From a bacterium (GTDB lineage: Bacteria; Acidobacteriota; Thermoanaerobaculia; Multivoradales; J023): a stretch of 64,000 bases of DNA. Below the pieces are notes generated by a model. That model was not told the DNA's origin. It was given only the letters and a program-made list of their open reading frames with translations, and did no database searches. Made by a program: the position numbers and the translations under genes. This document shows, piece after piece, positions 46,901-55,792 of this stretch. The DNA lies in contig JAAELT010000194.1 of the NCBI GenBank assembly GCA_024226315.1, positions 62,001 through 126,000 of the forward strand, given 5' to 3'. Numbering within the stretch: position 1 is the first letter of the stretch; the number at the start of each line of letters is the position of its first letter.

Positions 46901-49136
46901 CGGCCGCCGACAGGCGCAGCCTGGGCGCCAGCCGCGCGAGCCGCTGTTCGGCCTCCTCCAGGCTGCGGACCTGGAGCTTGCCCTGGAAGACCCGGGTCTC
47001 GTTCTCGCCCCGCTCCATCAGTCCGGCGCGCTCGAGCCACGAGACGGCGGTCTTGACCTTGGTGTCGGCCTGGAAGTCAGCGGCGTCGATCTCGGCCGCC
47101 GTCTCCTCGTCGCGCAGCAGGTCGCCGCTGGTGACCACCACCGCGTCGTCCTCCCGGCGGCGGGCGCGCCGCACGGCGCGCAGGATCTCGGCGATGTCGC
47201 GCTGATCGAGGCGCGCCGAGGACGAGAGCCGGAACTGCTTCTCGATGTCGTTCGGATCGAACAGCAGCACGCAGTCCGACTCCCGGCGGTCGCGCCCCGC
47301 CCGCCCGGCCTCCTGCAGATAGCTCTCGAGCGAGCCCGGGATGTCGGCGTGGATCACCAGGTGCACGTCGCTCTTGTCGATGCCCATACCGAAGGCGTTG
47401 GTGGCGCACACCACGCGCACTCGATCCTCGACGAAGGCTTCGAGGATCTCGCGCTTGTCGGGCGCCTTCATGCCGCCGTGAAAGGCCATCGCCGGCACGC
47501 CGCGGCGCTCCAGGTAGCGGGCCGCGTCGGTGGTCGCCCGCCGGCTGGCGAAGTAGACCACGGCGCTGCCGGCAACGCCTGTGCCCAGGTGCTCGACCAG
47601 CAGGGCGTGGATCCGGTCGAGCTTCTCGGCCGGGCTCACCGGCTCGACGTGGAAACGCAGCTCGTCGCGGTCGACGGCGCTCTCGAAGACGGTGAGGCGC
47701 TGATCGAGCTGGGTTTCGAAGTAGTCGACGATTCCCTGACGCACGTCGCGCTTGGCGGTGGCGGTGAAGCAGGCCACCGGCGGTATCGGCAGGCCCTGGC
47801 TCCGGGCCAGCTCGACGATGAAGCGGCCGGCATAGAGATAGTCGGGGCGGAAGTCGTGCCCCCACTTCGACAGGCAGTGCGCCTCGTCGAGCACCCAGCA
47901 GCCGATCTCGCGCTGCTCGACGACGCGGCGAAACGACCGGTTGCGGAGCTGCTCGGGCGCCACATACAGGATCGCCACGTCGCCCAGGCGTACCCGCTCC
48001 AGCACGGCACCGCGCTCGGGCGGGGTGAGCAGGCCGTAAAGCGCCGCCGCGCTGCCGGTGCCGGTGGCTTTGTTGAGATTGTCGACCTGGTCCTTCATCA
48101 ACGCCTGGAGCGGCGAGATCACCACCGTCAGCAGGCCGCGGCGGAAGTAGCGCGCCAGCGCCGGCAGCTGGTAGCAGATCGACTTGCCGGCGCCGGTGGC
48201 GAGGATGGCGAGGTGCGGCTGGCCACCCAGGCCGTGACGTGTCACCGCCTCCTGCAGGCTGCCGCCGTGCTCGTCCGCCGGCTCGGCACGAAAGCTCTCG
48301 AAACCGAAGTAGCGCCGCAGCTGCCCGGCAGGATCGTGGACCTTCAGGCAGTAGAGGCAATCGGGATCGTCGCACGGCACATCGCGTAGCGCCGCCAGGA
48401 TATGGACGGCCTCGGGATGGCGGTGGCGCACCCACGGCGGCAGCACGGAGTTGCCGTCGGCGACCCCCAACCAGGCGACGGCATAGGCCAGCGCGGAGCG
48501 CTTCGCGCCGTCGGTCAGATCGCCCGTCGCCAGGCGGTGCAACGCCACCCGGCACAAGCTGCCGGCAAAGCTGGTGGCGACGAAGCTCAGTGCCCGGGAG
48601 CGCGCCATCGGCGGCCGGCCGGCCAGCTCGGTGAGCACCTCGGACAGGCCTTCGGGGTGCTCACCCCCAAGGCCCGCGAGGCAGAAGGCATAGAAGGCCA
48701 GGGCGTCGCGCGGCATGGCTGCGAAGCTGTGCCACTGATCCCGGAGCAACCTTGCAGCAAGCTTGGCGTCGGCCACCGGATCGTTCAGGCTCTGGCGCAC
48801 CAGCTTGTAGTCTTTGACCAGGTGGTGGTACGGATTCTTCGGGAAAGCCAGTGGCGACAGATAGAGGGTGTCGACCACCGGCTTGGTGAGCAGGGCCATC
48901 CCCGGACGCACGGAGCGCAGCACGCGCAGGTCGTGCCCGAGCAGGTTGTGGCCGAGGACGAAGTCGGCGCCGCGAGCATGACGATCGAGCTCGTCGAGGG
49001 CGGCATCGAGCGAGAAGGAGCCCTGACGCCGAATGCTTCCACCGCCGGGGAGCAGTGCCCCGATCTTCAGGACCTGGTGGTCCTGGCCCGTCTCGAGGTC
49101 GAGCACCAGGCAGCGCTCGAGGAGTTCTTCGACCAT
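43944..49136 (-). CDS. Exonuclease-RecQ-UvrD helicase fusion protein
   Basis: Three enzymes are fused in 1730 residues. About 1-150 is a DnaQ-like 3'-5' exonuclease fold (LVLDLETG, LGHNLLGHDLRVL, NDPVADAKLAARLL). A small Cys cluster (CDDPDCLYC, near 255) precedes a RecQ-type SF2 helicase (about 285-650) with Walker A ATGAGKS near 312, VLDEAHCLSKWGHDF near 412, FTATAK, and SYLQEAGRAGRDRR. After a winged-helix-like stretch comes a UvrD/Rep-type SF1 helicase (about 1100-1600) with AGPGSGKTR near 1118, DEYQD near 1247, GDDDQTIYGWR, TVHAAKGLEF and RRLYYVGMTRAR. It should unwind and trim DNA in repair, recombination or defence. The C-terminal 100 residues match nothing I know. Confidence 0.93.
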   Translation of the reverse strand: MVEELLERCLVLDLETGQDHQVLKIGALLPGGGSIRRQGSFSLDAALDELDRHARGADFVLGHNLLGHDLRVLRSVRPGMALLTKPVVDTLYLSPLAFPKNPYHHLVKDYKLVRQSLNDPVADAKLAARLLRDQWHSFAAMPRDALAFYAFCLAGLGGEHPEGLSEVLTELAGRPPMARSRALSFVATSFAGSLCRVALHRLATGDLTDGAKRSALAYAVAWLGVADGNSVLPPWVRHRHPEAVHILAALRDVPCDDPDCLYCLKVHDPAGQLRRYFGFESFRAEPADEHGGSLQEAVTRHGLGGQPHLAILATGAGKSICYQLPALARYFRRGLLTVVISPLQALMKDQVDNLNKATGTGSAAALYGLLTPPERGAVLERVRLGDVAILYVAPEQLRNRSFRRVVEQREIGCWVLDEAHCLSKWGHDFRPDYLYAGRFIVELARSQGLPIPPVACFTATAKRDVRQGIVDYFETQLDQRLTVFESAVDRDELRFHVEPVSPAEKLDRIHALLVEHLGTGVAGSAVVYFASRRATTDAARYLERRGVPAMAFHGGMKAPDKREILEAFVEDRVRVVCATNAFGMGIDKSDVHLVIHADIPGSLESYLQEAGRAGRDRRESDCVLLFDPNDIEKQFRLSSSARLDQRDIAEILRAVRRARRREDDAVVVTSGDLLRDEETAAEIDAADFQADTKVKTAVSWLERAGLMERGENETRVFQGKLQVRSLEEAEQRLARLAPRLRLSAAERRRWLAILRALLAAEPDEGLSADELAEQPGVDWEGSLPGDSESPGQRVIRTLHSLAETGFLSSGLQLTAYLIPRGPRGAPTAYEALCALERAMLDLFAEDEPDAGDGEWLVLSLRLLNQRLLDAGHRSTPHVLRQLLRSLAEDGRGLAGSHGSLELAYSSRHRYRVRLKRGWKALREIAERRRAIGKVLLEALLARLPSEASGRTLVEFSTQDLTDAIRQDLALRGQVRDRLAAAERGLLFLHEQKVVHLQHGLAVFRQAMTIRVRPEAKGRRYTRGDYAPLEQHYEERNFQVHVMARYAALGLEKIRAALALVSDYFVLGKEDFVEQHFAGQEEVLRRATGRESYRRIVDSLGNPVQTALVAAPRDENLLVLAGPGSGKTRVVVHRCAYLLRVERVPARSVLVLCFNRNASLELRRRLRELVGEDARGVTVSTYHGLAMRLTGTSFAVTAETKAAGGSRKGPDFDSLIPGAVRLLTGDEEVPGFAADELREQILAGYSHILVDEYQDINQDQYDLVSALAGRSEADRDRRLAILAVGDDDQTIYGWRKARVEFIRRFRDDYGAKVHYLVESYRSTAHILAAAGQVIAGCRERMKSGEPIRVDRARARAAPGGRWSALDPPSGGRVQLIRVRDAAAQAAAVRDCLFHLKQLDPELDWNDCAVLARRHADLEPIRSVLEHAGVAVAWSADRDRLPTLHRVREIVTLLDTLKERRQEIRRASRLEAWLAALADGTDNPWWSLAGELLAEWREDTGDAKLTVKEAIEFLYEALAERAREPVFGDGVRLATVHAAKGLEFGAVFLPDGSSGASSAPDTDEERRLYYVGMTRAREALYLFERSDGHNPFVKDLDGDCLQRVEPRIEPPPEEVAGRRYGVIGLQDLFLSFAGSRPESGAIHRRLAALKPGDELELRAADEHLRLHQPSGAVVGALSAAGAERWRWRLDVVEWVRVLAMIERRMEDNEPAYRERLRCERWEVPVVEVAYRG

Positions 49137-49148
49137 AGGCCGTGCGCT

Positions 49149-49856
49149 CTACACCGGAGTCCGCGCCCCGACCGACGCCTCCGCCCGCCGCGTCAGATCG
49201 TCCAACAGTTCCTGCAGGCGCTGGCGCTCCGCCTCCAGCTCTTCGGAGGAGAGCCCGCGGTCGACGAATTGCGGCTCGCCGATCGTCACCGCGAGCCTGG
49301 TGAACGGCCGCGGCACGATCAGCCGGTCCCAGGAGCCGAGGGTCCAGTACTTTCTTGCCGCGAAGCCGAAGGGCAGTATCGGCGCCTTCGAGGTCTGGGC
49401 GAGCACCGCGACGCCGACCTTGAACTGGTAGAGCGGCCCGCGCGGGCCGTCGGGGATCATGATCGGTGAAGATCCGCCGCGGGTGATCGCCCGGTGGATG
49501 GCGCGCAGGGCCTGGCGACCACCGCGGCTCGCCGAACCGCGGACGGTGTGGATGCCCCAGCGCCGGAACACCCGGGTCACCAGCTCGCCGTCGCGTGACT
49601 GGCTGGCGAGCAACGTGATGTCGAGCAGCCCCTTGCGGTGCAGGTCGAAGAAGAAGAACGAGCTGGTGAAGGCACGGTTGTGCCAGAAGCTGAGGATCAC
49701 CGGCCGGGGCTCGGCCAGCAGCGCATCGAGGTGCTCCCGCCCCTCGACGATCTCGATCTTCCAGGTACGCCCCAGCGCCAGCATCACCCAGCGCGCCAGC
49801 CGCGCGGCGATGCCGATCAGAACGGAGCCGTGGCGGCTGTCTTTGTTGATTCCCAA
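49149..49856 (-). CDS. DUF374-type lysophospholipid acyltransferase-like protein
   Basis: A 235-residue membrane-associated protein with one hydrophobic segment and the DUF374 landmarks: ILSFWHNRAF (the WH motif), ITLLASQSRDGELV, and IPDGPRGPLYQFKVG, whose PDGPRGP is nearly invariant. DUF374 proteins are distant relatives of PlsC/LpxL acyltransferases and are thought to act on glycolipids or lipid A-like substrates. The start reads as TTG with no strong ribosome site, so it is uncertain by a few codons. It is third in the FAAL-ACP-acyltransferase group, 23 bases after the ACP gene, which suggests the ACP supplies the acyl chain. Confidence 0.85.
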   Translation of the reverse strand: MGINKDSRHGSVLIGIAARLARWVMLALGRTWKIEIVEGREHLDALLAEPRPVILSFWHNRAFTSSFFFFDLHRKGLLDITLLASQSRDGELVTRVFRRWGIHTVRGSASRGGRQALRAIHRAITRGGSSPIMIPDGPRGPLYQFKVGVAVLAQTSKAPILPFGFAARKYWTLGSWDRLIVPRPFTRLAVTIGEPQFVDRGLSSEELEAERQRLQELLDDLTRRAEASVGARTPV

Positions 49857-49879
49857 GGCAAGAATGCGGAGATGTACCG

Positions 49880-50110
49880 CTACGCGCTCGACCCCAGGAA
49901 GCCCAGGATGTCGCCGACGGTGTCCATCGCCGCCGCTTCGTCGTCTGAGATCTCGATGCCGAGCTCGTCTTCGAGGTCGAGGAGCAGCTGCAGGGCCTTG
50001 GGCGAGTCGATCCCCAGGTCGGCGATCAGCTCGTGTTTCGGCTCCAACTCGGCGACGCCCTTGCCGGCGATCTTGGCGACGATCTCGAGCGCCTTTTGTT
50101 TGATGTCCAT
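49880..50110 (-). CDS. Acyl carrier protein
   Basis: This 76-residue acidic protein has the acyl carrier fold, with the phosphopantetheine Ser in LGIDSPKALQLLLDLE. Most ACPs read DSL; DSP here is unusual for the residue after the Ser but leaves the Ser itself. GGAGAA lies seven bases before the ATG. It is not the housekeeping AcpP of a fatty acid synthesis cluster, since no fab genes are near. It follows the acyl-AMP ligase by 13 bases and is probably loaded directly by it. The chain would then pass to the DUF374 protein. Confidence 0.93.
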   Translation of the reverse strand: MDIKQKALEIVAKIAGKGVAELEPKHELIADLGIDSPKALQLLLDLEDELGIEISDDEAAAMDTVGDILGFLGSSA

Positions 50111-50123
50111 TGTACGTTCTCCA

Positions 50124-51830
50124 CTATGTCTCGGGCGAGACGTCGAGTCGTTCGATCTCGCCGTTCAAGTATTGCTCACGCAGCGCCCGGCGCTGCACTT
50201 TTCCGCTGGTTGTCTTGGGGATCTTGCCACGCCGCACGAAGACCAGGTCCGCCACCGGCAGCGACAGCGCGCGGCCAATGTGGCTTCTGATCTCGTGGCC
50301 GATCTCGCCCAGCTTCTCGGGGTCGCGCTCGGTGACCTCCACCACCACCACCGGCTCCTCGCCGGCGGCGCCGCGGGCGACCGAGAAGGCGCCCGTACGC
50401 AGGGCCCCGCCGCCGCCGGTGACGCTCTCGGCCAGCCACTCGATCTCGTGCGGCATCAGGTTCGTACCGCGCACGATCAGCAGGTCTTTGAGCCGGCCGC
50501 TGATGTAGAGCTCGCCACGGTGGAAGAACCCCAGGTCGCCGGTCGACAGCCAGCCGTCCGCCAGGGTCTCGGCGGTGGCCGCCGGGTCGTTGTAGTAGCC
50601 GGCGAAGATGCCCGGCCCCTTGGCCTCGACCTCGCCGATCTCGCCCTCGGCCAGCGCCCGGCCGTCCGGCCTGGTGACACGCACCTCGGTGTCGGCCACC
50701 GGACTGCCCACGCACACCACCTCGCTGAGGCCGGTGCCGGCGTCCTCGGCGCCGGCGGGCAGCGGACGCGTGCGCACGCCCTGGCCTTCCAGGTCGAAAG
50801 TCACGGCCAGCGTCCCCTCCGCCAGCCCGTAGCAGGGCCGGAAGGTCTCGGGACGGAAGCCGTGAGGGCCGAACGCCTCGCAGAACGCCGCCACCGTCTC
50901 CGGCCGCACCATCTCGGCACCGGTCATGGCGGCGCGCCAGGACGACAGGTCCAGCCCCTCACGCGCCTCGGCCGCCAGGCGCTCGACGCACAGCTGATAG
51001 CCGAAGTTCGGCGCCGGGGCGTAGGTGACGCCGTGCTGACCCAGGTTCTCGAGCCACTTGCGCGGCCGGGCCAGGAACACGCCGGGCGGCAGCAGCACCA
51101 GGTCCAGCCCGGCGCACAGCGACTGGAAGACGGCGCCCACCAGCCCCATGTCATGGTTGAGCGGCAGCCACGACACCATCGACTCGGCCCATTCATGGGC
51201 CGGGGCGCCGTGCGGGGCGCCGATCGCCTGGGCCGAGGCGATGGCGTTGTGGATCGCGGCGCGGTGGGGAATCGCCACGGCGCGCGGCTGTCCCGTCGAT
51301 CCGCTGGTGAGCTGCAGGAAGGCGATCTCGGCGGGCTCGGGACGCCGATCAGTAGAGCCCTCGGGGGCCAGACCCGAGAGCTCTTCGAAGGTGATCGCCA
51401 CCTCCGTCGTCCTCCGGGCGCCGGCGCGCTCGGCGTCGCGCCGGAAGCCGGGAGTGACCACCGTCCGGCTCGCGTCCAGCCTCTCCACCAGGCCCTCGAC
51501 CTTGCGGATCTGCGCCTCGGCCGCGCCGAACGCGGCGCCGGGCGCGACGGCCACCGGCAGCACGCCCTGGAACATCGCGCCCAGCCAGGACTCGAACCAG
51601 GGCCAGGACGTCGGCAGACAGACCAGCACCCGGTCGCCCGGCCGGACGCCGAGCGCCGCCCACCGCCCCGCCGCCCGGCGCACCGAGGCCAGGACTTCCG
51701 GGTACGTGCGCCGCTCAGAAGCCCGCCCGCGGCTGTCGAACACGGCGATGCCGCGCTCGGGAAAATGCGCCGCCGCGCGCTCGAATGCCTCGGGCAGGGT
51801 GGACGGTGGTTCGGGGAAAGATGGTTTCAA
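50124..51830 (-). CDS. Fatty acyl-AMP ligase (FAAL-type)
   Basis: This 568-residue adenylate-forming enzyme activates a fatty acid with ATP. It carries the P-loop-like FLQLTSGSTGQPRAV, the FAAL-type YGLAEGTLAVTF motif, WLSTGDLGFF, and the end GKIPKTTSGKVQRRALR with the catalytic Lys. The family typically loads ACPs rather than CoA. No membrane part is present. The start is TTG at 51830, with GGAG seven bases upstream. The next genes are an ACP and an acyltransferase, so the three make an acyl-activation, carrier and transfer set. It is divergent from the kinase gene, with only 45 bases between starts. Confidence 0.9.
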   Translation of the reverse strand: MKPSFPEPPSTLPEAFERAAAHFPERGIAVFDSRGRASERRTYPEVLASVRRAAGRWAALGVRPGDRVLVCLPTSWPWFESWLGAMFQGVLPVAVAPGAAFGAAEAQIRKVEGLVERLDASRTVVTPGFRRDAERAGARRTTEVAITFEELSGLAPEGSTDRRPEPAEIAFLQLTSGSTGQPRAVAIPHRAAIHNAIASAQAIGAPHGAPAHEWAESMVSWLPLNHDMGLVGAVFQSLCAGLDLVLLPPGVFLARPRKWLENLGQHGVTYAPAPNFGYQLCVERLAAEAREGLDLSSWRAAMTGAEMVRPETVAAFCEAFGPHGFRPETFRPCYGLAEGTLAVTFDLEGQGVRTRPLPAGAEDAGTGLSEVVCVGSPVADTEVRVTRPDGRALAEGEIGEVEAKGPGIFAGYYNDPAATAETLADGWLSTGDLGFFHRGELYISGRLKDLLIVRGTNLMPHEIEWLAESVTGGGGALRTGAFSVARGAAGEEPVVVVEVTERDPEKLGEIGHEIRSHIGRALSLPVADLVFVRRGKIPKTTSGKVQRRALREQYLNGEIERLDVSPET

Positions 51831-51875
51831 GACTCAGCTCCAGCGGGCCGTCTGGCTGACGGTACACTCTGATCG

Positions 51876-54800
51876 ATGACTCCCTACGATTTCGCCGGTA
51901 CCGAGCGCTTCGAAGTCCGGGGCCGCCTGGGCTCGGGCACCTCCGGTGAAGTCTACAAGGTCTTCGACCGAAAGCTCGGCTCGACCGTCGCTCTCAAGAC
52001 CCTCTTCAAATCCGACCCCGGCGCCATCTTCCGCTTCAAGAAAGAGTTCCGCGCCCTGGCCGACGTCAACCACCACAACCTCGTGCAACTCTACGAGCTG
52101 CTGTCCGAGGGCGAGCACTGGTTCTTCACCATGGAGCTGGTCGACGGCCTCGACTTCATCGACTACGCCCGCGCCGCGCCGGCCAAGGACCGCTACGACA
52201 CCGGCCGCTTCTACTCGCTGCCCACCCTCTCGCCGCCTCCCGATTCGGGCCGTCTACGCGCCTCCCTCAGGCAGCTGGCGGAAGGACTGTGCGCGCTCCA
52301 CCACGCCGGCAAGCTGCACTGCGACATCAAGCCATCGAACATCCGCATCACCCCCGCGGGCAGAGTGGTGCTGCTCGACTTCGGGCTGGTCAAGGAGGTC
52401 TACCCCAGCCAGATCTACGAGACCATGGACGGCGGCGTCGCCGGCACCCCGGCCTACATGTCGCCCGAGCAGGCCGCCGGCCGGCGGGTGACCGCGGCCA
52501 GCGACTGGTACTGCGTGGGCGTGCTGCTCTACGAGGCCCTGATCGGCCGCGTGCCGTTCTCGGGCGGTTTCCTCAAGATCCTCACCGACAAGCAGAAGAA
52601 CGACCCCGAGCCGCCCCACGAGCTGGTGCCCGAGGTGCCGGAAGACCTCTCGGACCTGTGCATGCGCCTGCTCGACCGCCAGGGCGACCGGCGACCGTCC
52701 GGCGAGCGCATCCTGCGCAAGCTGGGCGGGCCCAGCCGGCCGATCACCCGGGCGACCCACAGCTCGTCGAGCTCGCTGGGCGCTCACTTCGTCGGCCGCG
52801 TGGCCCACCTCGCGGAATTGGGCGAGGGCTTCGCGCGGACCCGGGAGGGCAAGACCGTGGTGTTCTTCGTCCATGGCAGCTCGGGCGTGGGCAAGAGCGC
52901 GCTGGTGCGCCGGTTTCTGCAGCAGGTACGCGAGGAGGTCGCCGGAGCGGTGCTCCTGACCGGGCGCTGCTACGAGCGCGAGTCGGTGCCCTACAAGGCG
53001 CTCGACTCCCTGATCGACGCCCTGTCGCGCTACCTACGGCGGCTGGGCGACCAGGAGGTCGAGCTGCTGCTGCCCACCAACGTGCTCGCCCTGGCGCGCC
53101 TGTTCCCGGTGCTGCGCCGGGTGCAGGCCATCGCCGGCGCCCAGCGCCGGGTGCTCGACATCCCCGACTCCCGGGAACAGCGCCGGCGCGCCTTCGCCGC
53201 CATGCGCGAGCTGCTCGACCGCCTGACCCGGCATCGCCCCCTGCTGCTGTTCATCGACGATCTGCACTGGGGCGACCTGGACTCCGCCGCCCTGCTGGCG
53301 GAAGTCCTGCGGCCGCCGCAACCGCCGAACCTGATGCTGATCTCCTGCTACCGAAGCGAGGAGCGCGACAGCAGCCCCTTCCTCGAGTCCCTGCTCGCCG
53401 CCGACCTCGACAGCCAGACGACCGAGATCCGCGAGATCCCCCTGAAGGACCTCTCGCCCTCCGAAGCGCGCGAGATGGCCCTCGGGCTGCTCGGTGAGTC
53501 GACGGATTCCGCCTTCGCCCTGGCCGACACCATCTCTCGCGAGTCCGACGGCAGCCCCTTCTTCATCGACGAGCTGGTGCGCTACTCTAAGGCGTCCGCC
53601 GGCTTCGACAAGGCCGGCGACCGCTCGATCTCGTCCGAGGTCGAGCTCGCGCTGTCCCAGCACATGAGCCTCGAAAAGCTGATCCACGCGCGGATCGACC
53701 GCCTGTCGCCCGAGGCCCGGCGCCTGCTCGAGGTGGTGGCCGTCGCCGGCCAGCCGGTGGACCTGGAGGCCGCCCGCCAGGCGGCCGAGCTGGGCAAGGA
53801 GACCCAGGCCGCCATCACCATCCTGCGCGGCGCCAGTCTGAGCCGCATCCTCGGCGCCCGCGAGCGCGAGGAGATCGAGACCTACCACGACCGGGTGCGC
53901 GCGGCGGTGATGCAGGGCCTGGGCGTCGTCGCCCTGAAACGTCTCCACCGCCGCCTGGCGCTGGCGCTCGAAGGCTCGGGTCGGGCCGATCCCGAGACCC
54001 TGGCGATCCACTTCAACGAGGCCGGCGAGACCACCCGGGCCGCCGAGTTCGCCGCCGCCGCCGCCGATCAGGCCTCAGAGGCCCTGGCCTTCGACCGCGC
54101 GGCCCGCCTCTACCGCATCGCGCTCGACCTCGAGGTCTACCGTGGCCAGGAGCTGCGCCAGCTGCGCATCCGCCTGGCCGACGCCCTGACCAACGCCGGG
54201 CGCGGCGCCGAGGCGGCGGATGCCTACCTCGACGCCGCCGAGGGCGCCAAGGCCGCCGAGGCCCTGGAGCTGCGCCGCCGAGCCGCCGAGCAGCAGCTGA
54301 TCAGCGGCCACATCGACCAGGGCCTCGAGACCATCCGTACCGTGCTCCAGTCCGTGGGCATGAAGCTGCCCGAGACCCCCCGGCGCGCGCTGCTGGCGCT
54401 GCTCTGGCAGCTCCTGCGCCTCAAGCTGCGGGGCCTGCGCTTCAAGGAGCGCGACTCCAGCCAGATCGCCCCGGATCAGCTGATCGCCATCGACACCTGC
54501 TGGTCGGTCTCGATCGGCCTGGGCACCGTCGACACCATCCGCGGCATGGGCTTCGGCAAGCGCCACCTGCTGCTGGCGCTCGAGGCCGGCGAGCCCTACC
54601 GGGTGGCGCGGGCGCTGGCCATCGAGGCCGGCTACGCCTCCACCGCCGGCCACCGCAACCGCGCCCGCACCGCCAGGCTGATCGAGGCGGCGGTGACGCT
54701 GGCCGAGCGCGTCAACCATCCCCACGCCCTGGGCCTGTCCAACGTCACCGCCGGCATGGCCGCCTACCTGGAAGGCTCCTGGCGCAAGGCCTGCGAGCTG

Positions 54801-55646
54801 CTCGACCGCGGCGAGAAGATCCTGCGCGAGCACTGCACCGGGGTCACCTGGGAGCTCGACACGGCGATGTCGTTCCAGCTCCGCTCGCTGCTCTTCATCG
54901 GTGATTTCGAGCAGATCCGCGAGCGCCTGCCGCGGGTGCTCAAGGACGTGCGCGAGAAGGGCGACCTCTACGCCGAGGTCAACCTGCGCTGCCGCTTCGC
55001 CTGGTTCTCGATGCTGGTCGCCGACCGCCCCGAGGACGCCCAGCGCGAGGCCGACGACGCGATCGGCCTGTGGTCGCGCCGCGGCTTCCACATCCAGCAC
55101 TACTGGCATCTCACCGGCGTCGTCGAGATCGCGCTCTACCGCGGCGACCCCGTGGCGGCCTGGGAGTCCCTCGAACGCTCCTGGCCGGCGATGAAGCGTT
55201 CCATGCTGCCGCGCATCCAGCTCACCGGCACCGAGGCCCGGGTGCTGCGCGGCCGCGCCGGCCTGGCCGCCGCCATCGCCCACGGCACCGAATCGCCCGA
55301 AGGGCGTAAGATCCTGAGGGAGGTCGAGACCGAGCTGCGCCGCGTGGAGCGCGAGAAGCTCTTCTACGCCCAGCCCCTGACCCAGCTGGTGCGAGCCGGC
55401 ATCGCCTCGGCCGCCGGCGACGACGCCCGAGCCCACGACCTCCTGGTCGCCGCCGCCGCCGGCTTCGAGGCCGCCGACATGGACCTCCACGCCGCCGTCA
55501 GCCGCTGGCGCCGCGCCCGGGTCTCCGGCGAAGGCAGCCGCCTGATCCGCGACGCCGAGCGCTGGCTGTCGGACCAGGGCGTGGTCGACGCCGAGCGCCT
55601 GGCGGATGTCATCGCGCCGGGGAAGTGGCGAACGCCGGCGCGCTGA
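51876..55646 (+). CDS. PknK-like Ser/Thr protein kinase fused to an AAA ATPase and TPR-like repeats
   Basis: The N-terminal 275 residues are a protein kinase: glycine loop GRLGSGTSGEVY, Lys in VALKTLF, HCDIKPSN near 147, DFGLVKEV near 168, and TPAYMSPEQAAG. The catalytic loop has HCD rather than HRD, so the enzyme is non-RD and may not need activation-loop phosphorylation. Then comes a signalling ATPase of the STAND type, with Walker A GSSGVGKSALVRR near 334 and Walker B LLLFIDDLHWGD near 457. The last 600 residues are helical repeats. This is the PknK or HTH-less MalT-like layout. TACACT seven bases before the ATG and no ribosome site suggest a leaderless message. Confidence 0.9.
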   Translation: MTPYDFAGTERFEVRGRLGSGTSGEVYKVFDRKLGSTVALKTLFKSDPGAIFRFKKEFRALADVNHHNLVQLYELLSEGEHWFFTMELVDGLDFIDYARAAPAKDRYDTGRFYSLPTLSPPPDSGRLRASLRQLAEGLCALHHAGKLHCDIKPSNIRITPAGRVVLLDFGLVKEVYPSQIYETMDGGVAGTPAYMSPEQAAGRRVTAASDWYCVGVLLYEALIGRVPFSGGFLKILTDKQKNDPEPPHELVPEVPEDLSDLCMRLLDRQGDRRPSGERILRKLGGPSRPITRATHSSSSSLGAHFVGRVAHLAELGEGFARTREGKTVVFFVHGSSGVGKSALVRRFLQQVREEVAGAVLLTGRCYERESVPYKALDSLIDALSRYLRRLGDQEVELLLPTNVLALARLFPVLRRVQAIAGAQRRVLDIPDSREQRRRAFAAMRELLDRLTRHRPLLLFIDDLHWGDLDSAALLAEVLRPPQPPNLMLISCYRSEERDSSPFLESLLAADLDSQTTEIREIPLKDLSPSEAREMALGLLGESTDSAFALADTISRESDGSPFFIDELVRYSKASAGFDKAGDRSISSEVELALSQHMSLEKLIHARIDRLSPEARRLLEVVAVAGQPVDLEAARQAAELGKETQAAITILRGASLSRILGAREREEIETYHDRVRAAVMQGLGVVALKRLHRRLALALEGSGRADPETLAIHFNEAGETTRAAEFAAAAADQASEALAFDRAARLYRIALDLEVYRGQELRQLRIRLADALTNAGRGAEAADAYLDAAEGAKAAEALELRRRAAEQQLISGHIDQGLETIRTVLQSVGMKLPETPRRALLALLWQLLRLKLRGLRFKERDSSQIAPDQLIAIDTCWSVSIGLGTVDTIRGMGFGKRHLLLALEAGEPYRVARALAIEAGYASTAGHRNRARTARLIEAAVTLAERVNHPHALGLSNVTAGMAAYLEGSWRKACELLDRGEKILREHCTGVTWELDTAMSFQLRSLLFIGDFEQIRERLPRVLKDVREKGDLYAEVNLRCRFAWFSMLVADRPEDAQREADDAIGLWSRRGFHIQHYWHLTGVVEIALYRGDPVAAWESLERSWPAMKRSMLPRIQLTGTEARVLRGRAGLAAAIAHGTESPEGRKILREVETELRRVEREKLFYAQPLTQLVRAGIASAAGDDARAHDLLVAAAAGFEAADMDLHAAVSRWRRARVSGEGSRLIRDAERWLSDQGVVDAERLADVIAPGKWRTPAR

Positions 55647-55679
55647 TCGCGACAGAGCGGCCAAGAAAAAGAGAATCCG

Positions 55680-55734
55680 GATCCCCCAAACCCGATCCGA
55701 AGGGATCAACAATTAACAGGGGGATCGGACAGCC
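55680..55734 (+). promoter_or_regulatory. Structured leader before the metallopeptidase gene
   Basis: An outer stem (GATCCCCC 55680-55687 with GGGGGATC 55719-55726) encloses an inner hairpin, GATCC-GAAG-GGATC (55694-55707). It lies 58 bases before the ATG at 55793 and 34 after the kinase stop. With a short U-poor 3' side it is not an obvious terminator. AACAGGGGG and CGGACAGCC echo the leader at 1977-2000. It may be a cis-acting RNA or a kinase terminator. Confidence 0.45.
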
Positions 55735-55792
55735 CTCCCGCCGGCCAGCACGACCCGGATGGTCGGGCCAACATACTCGAAGGAGAGTAGCC

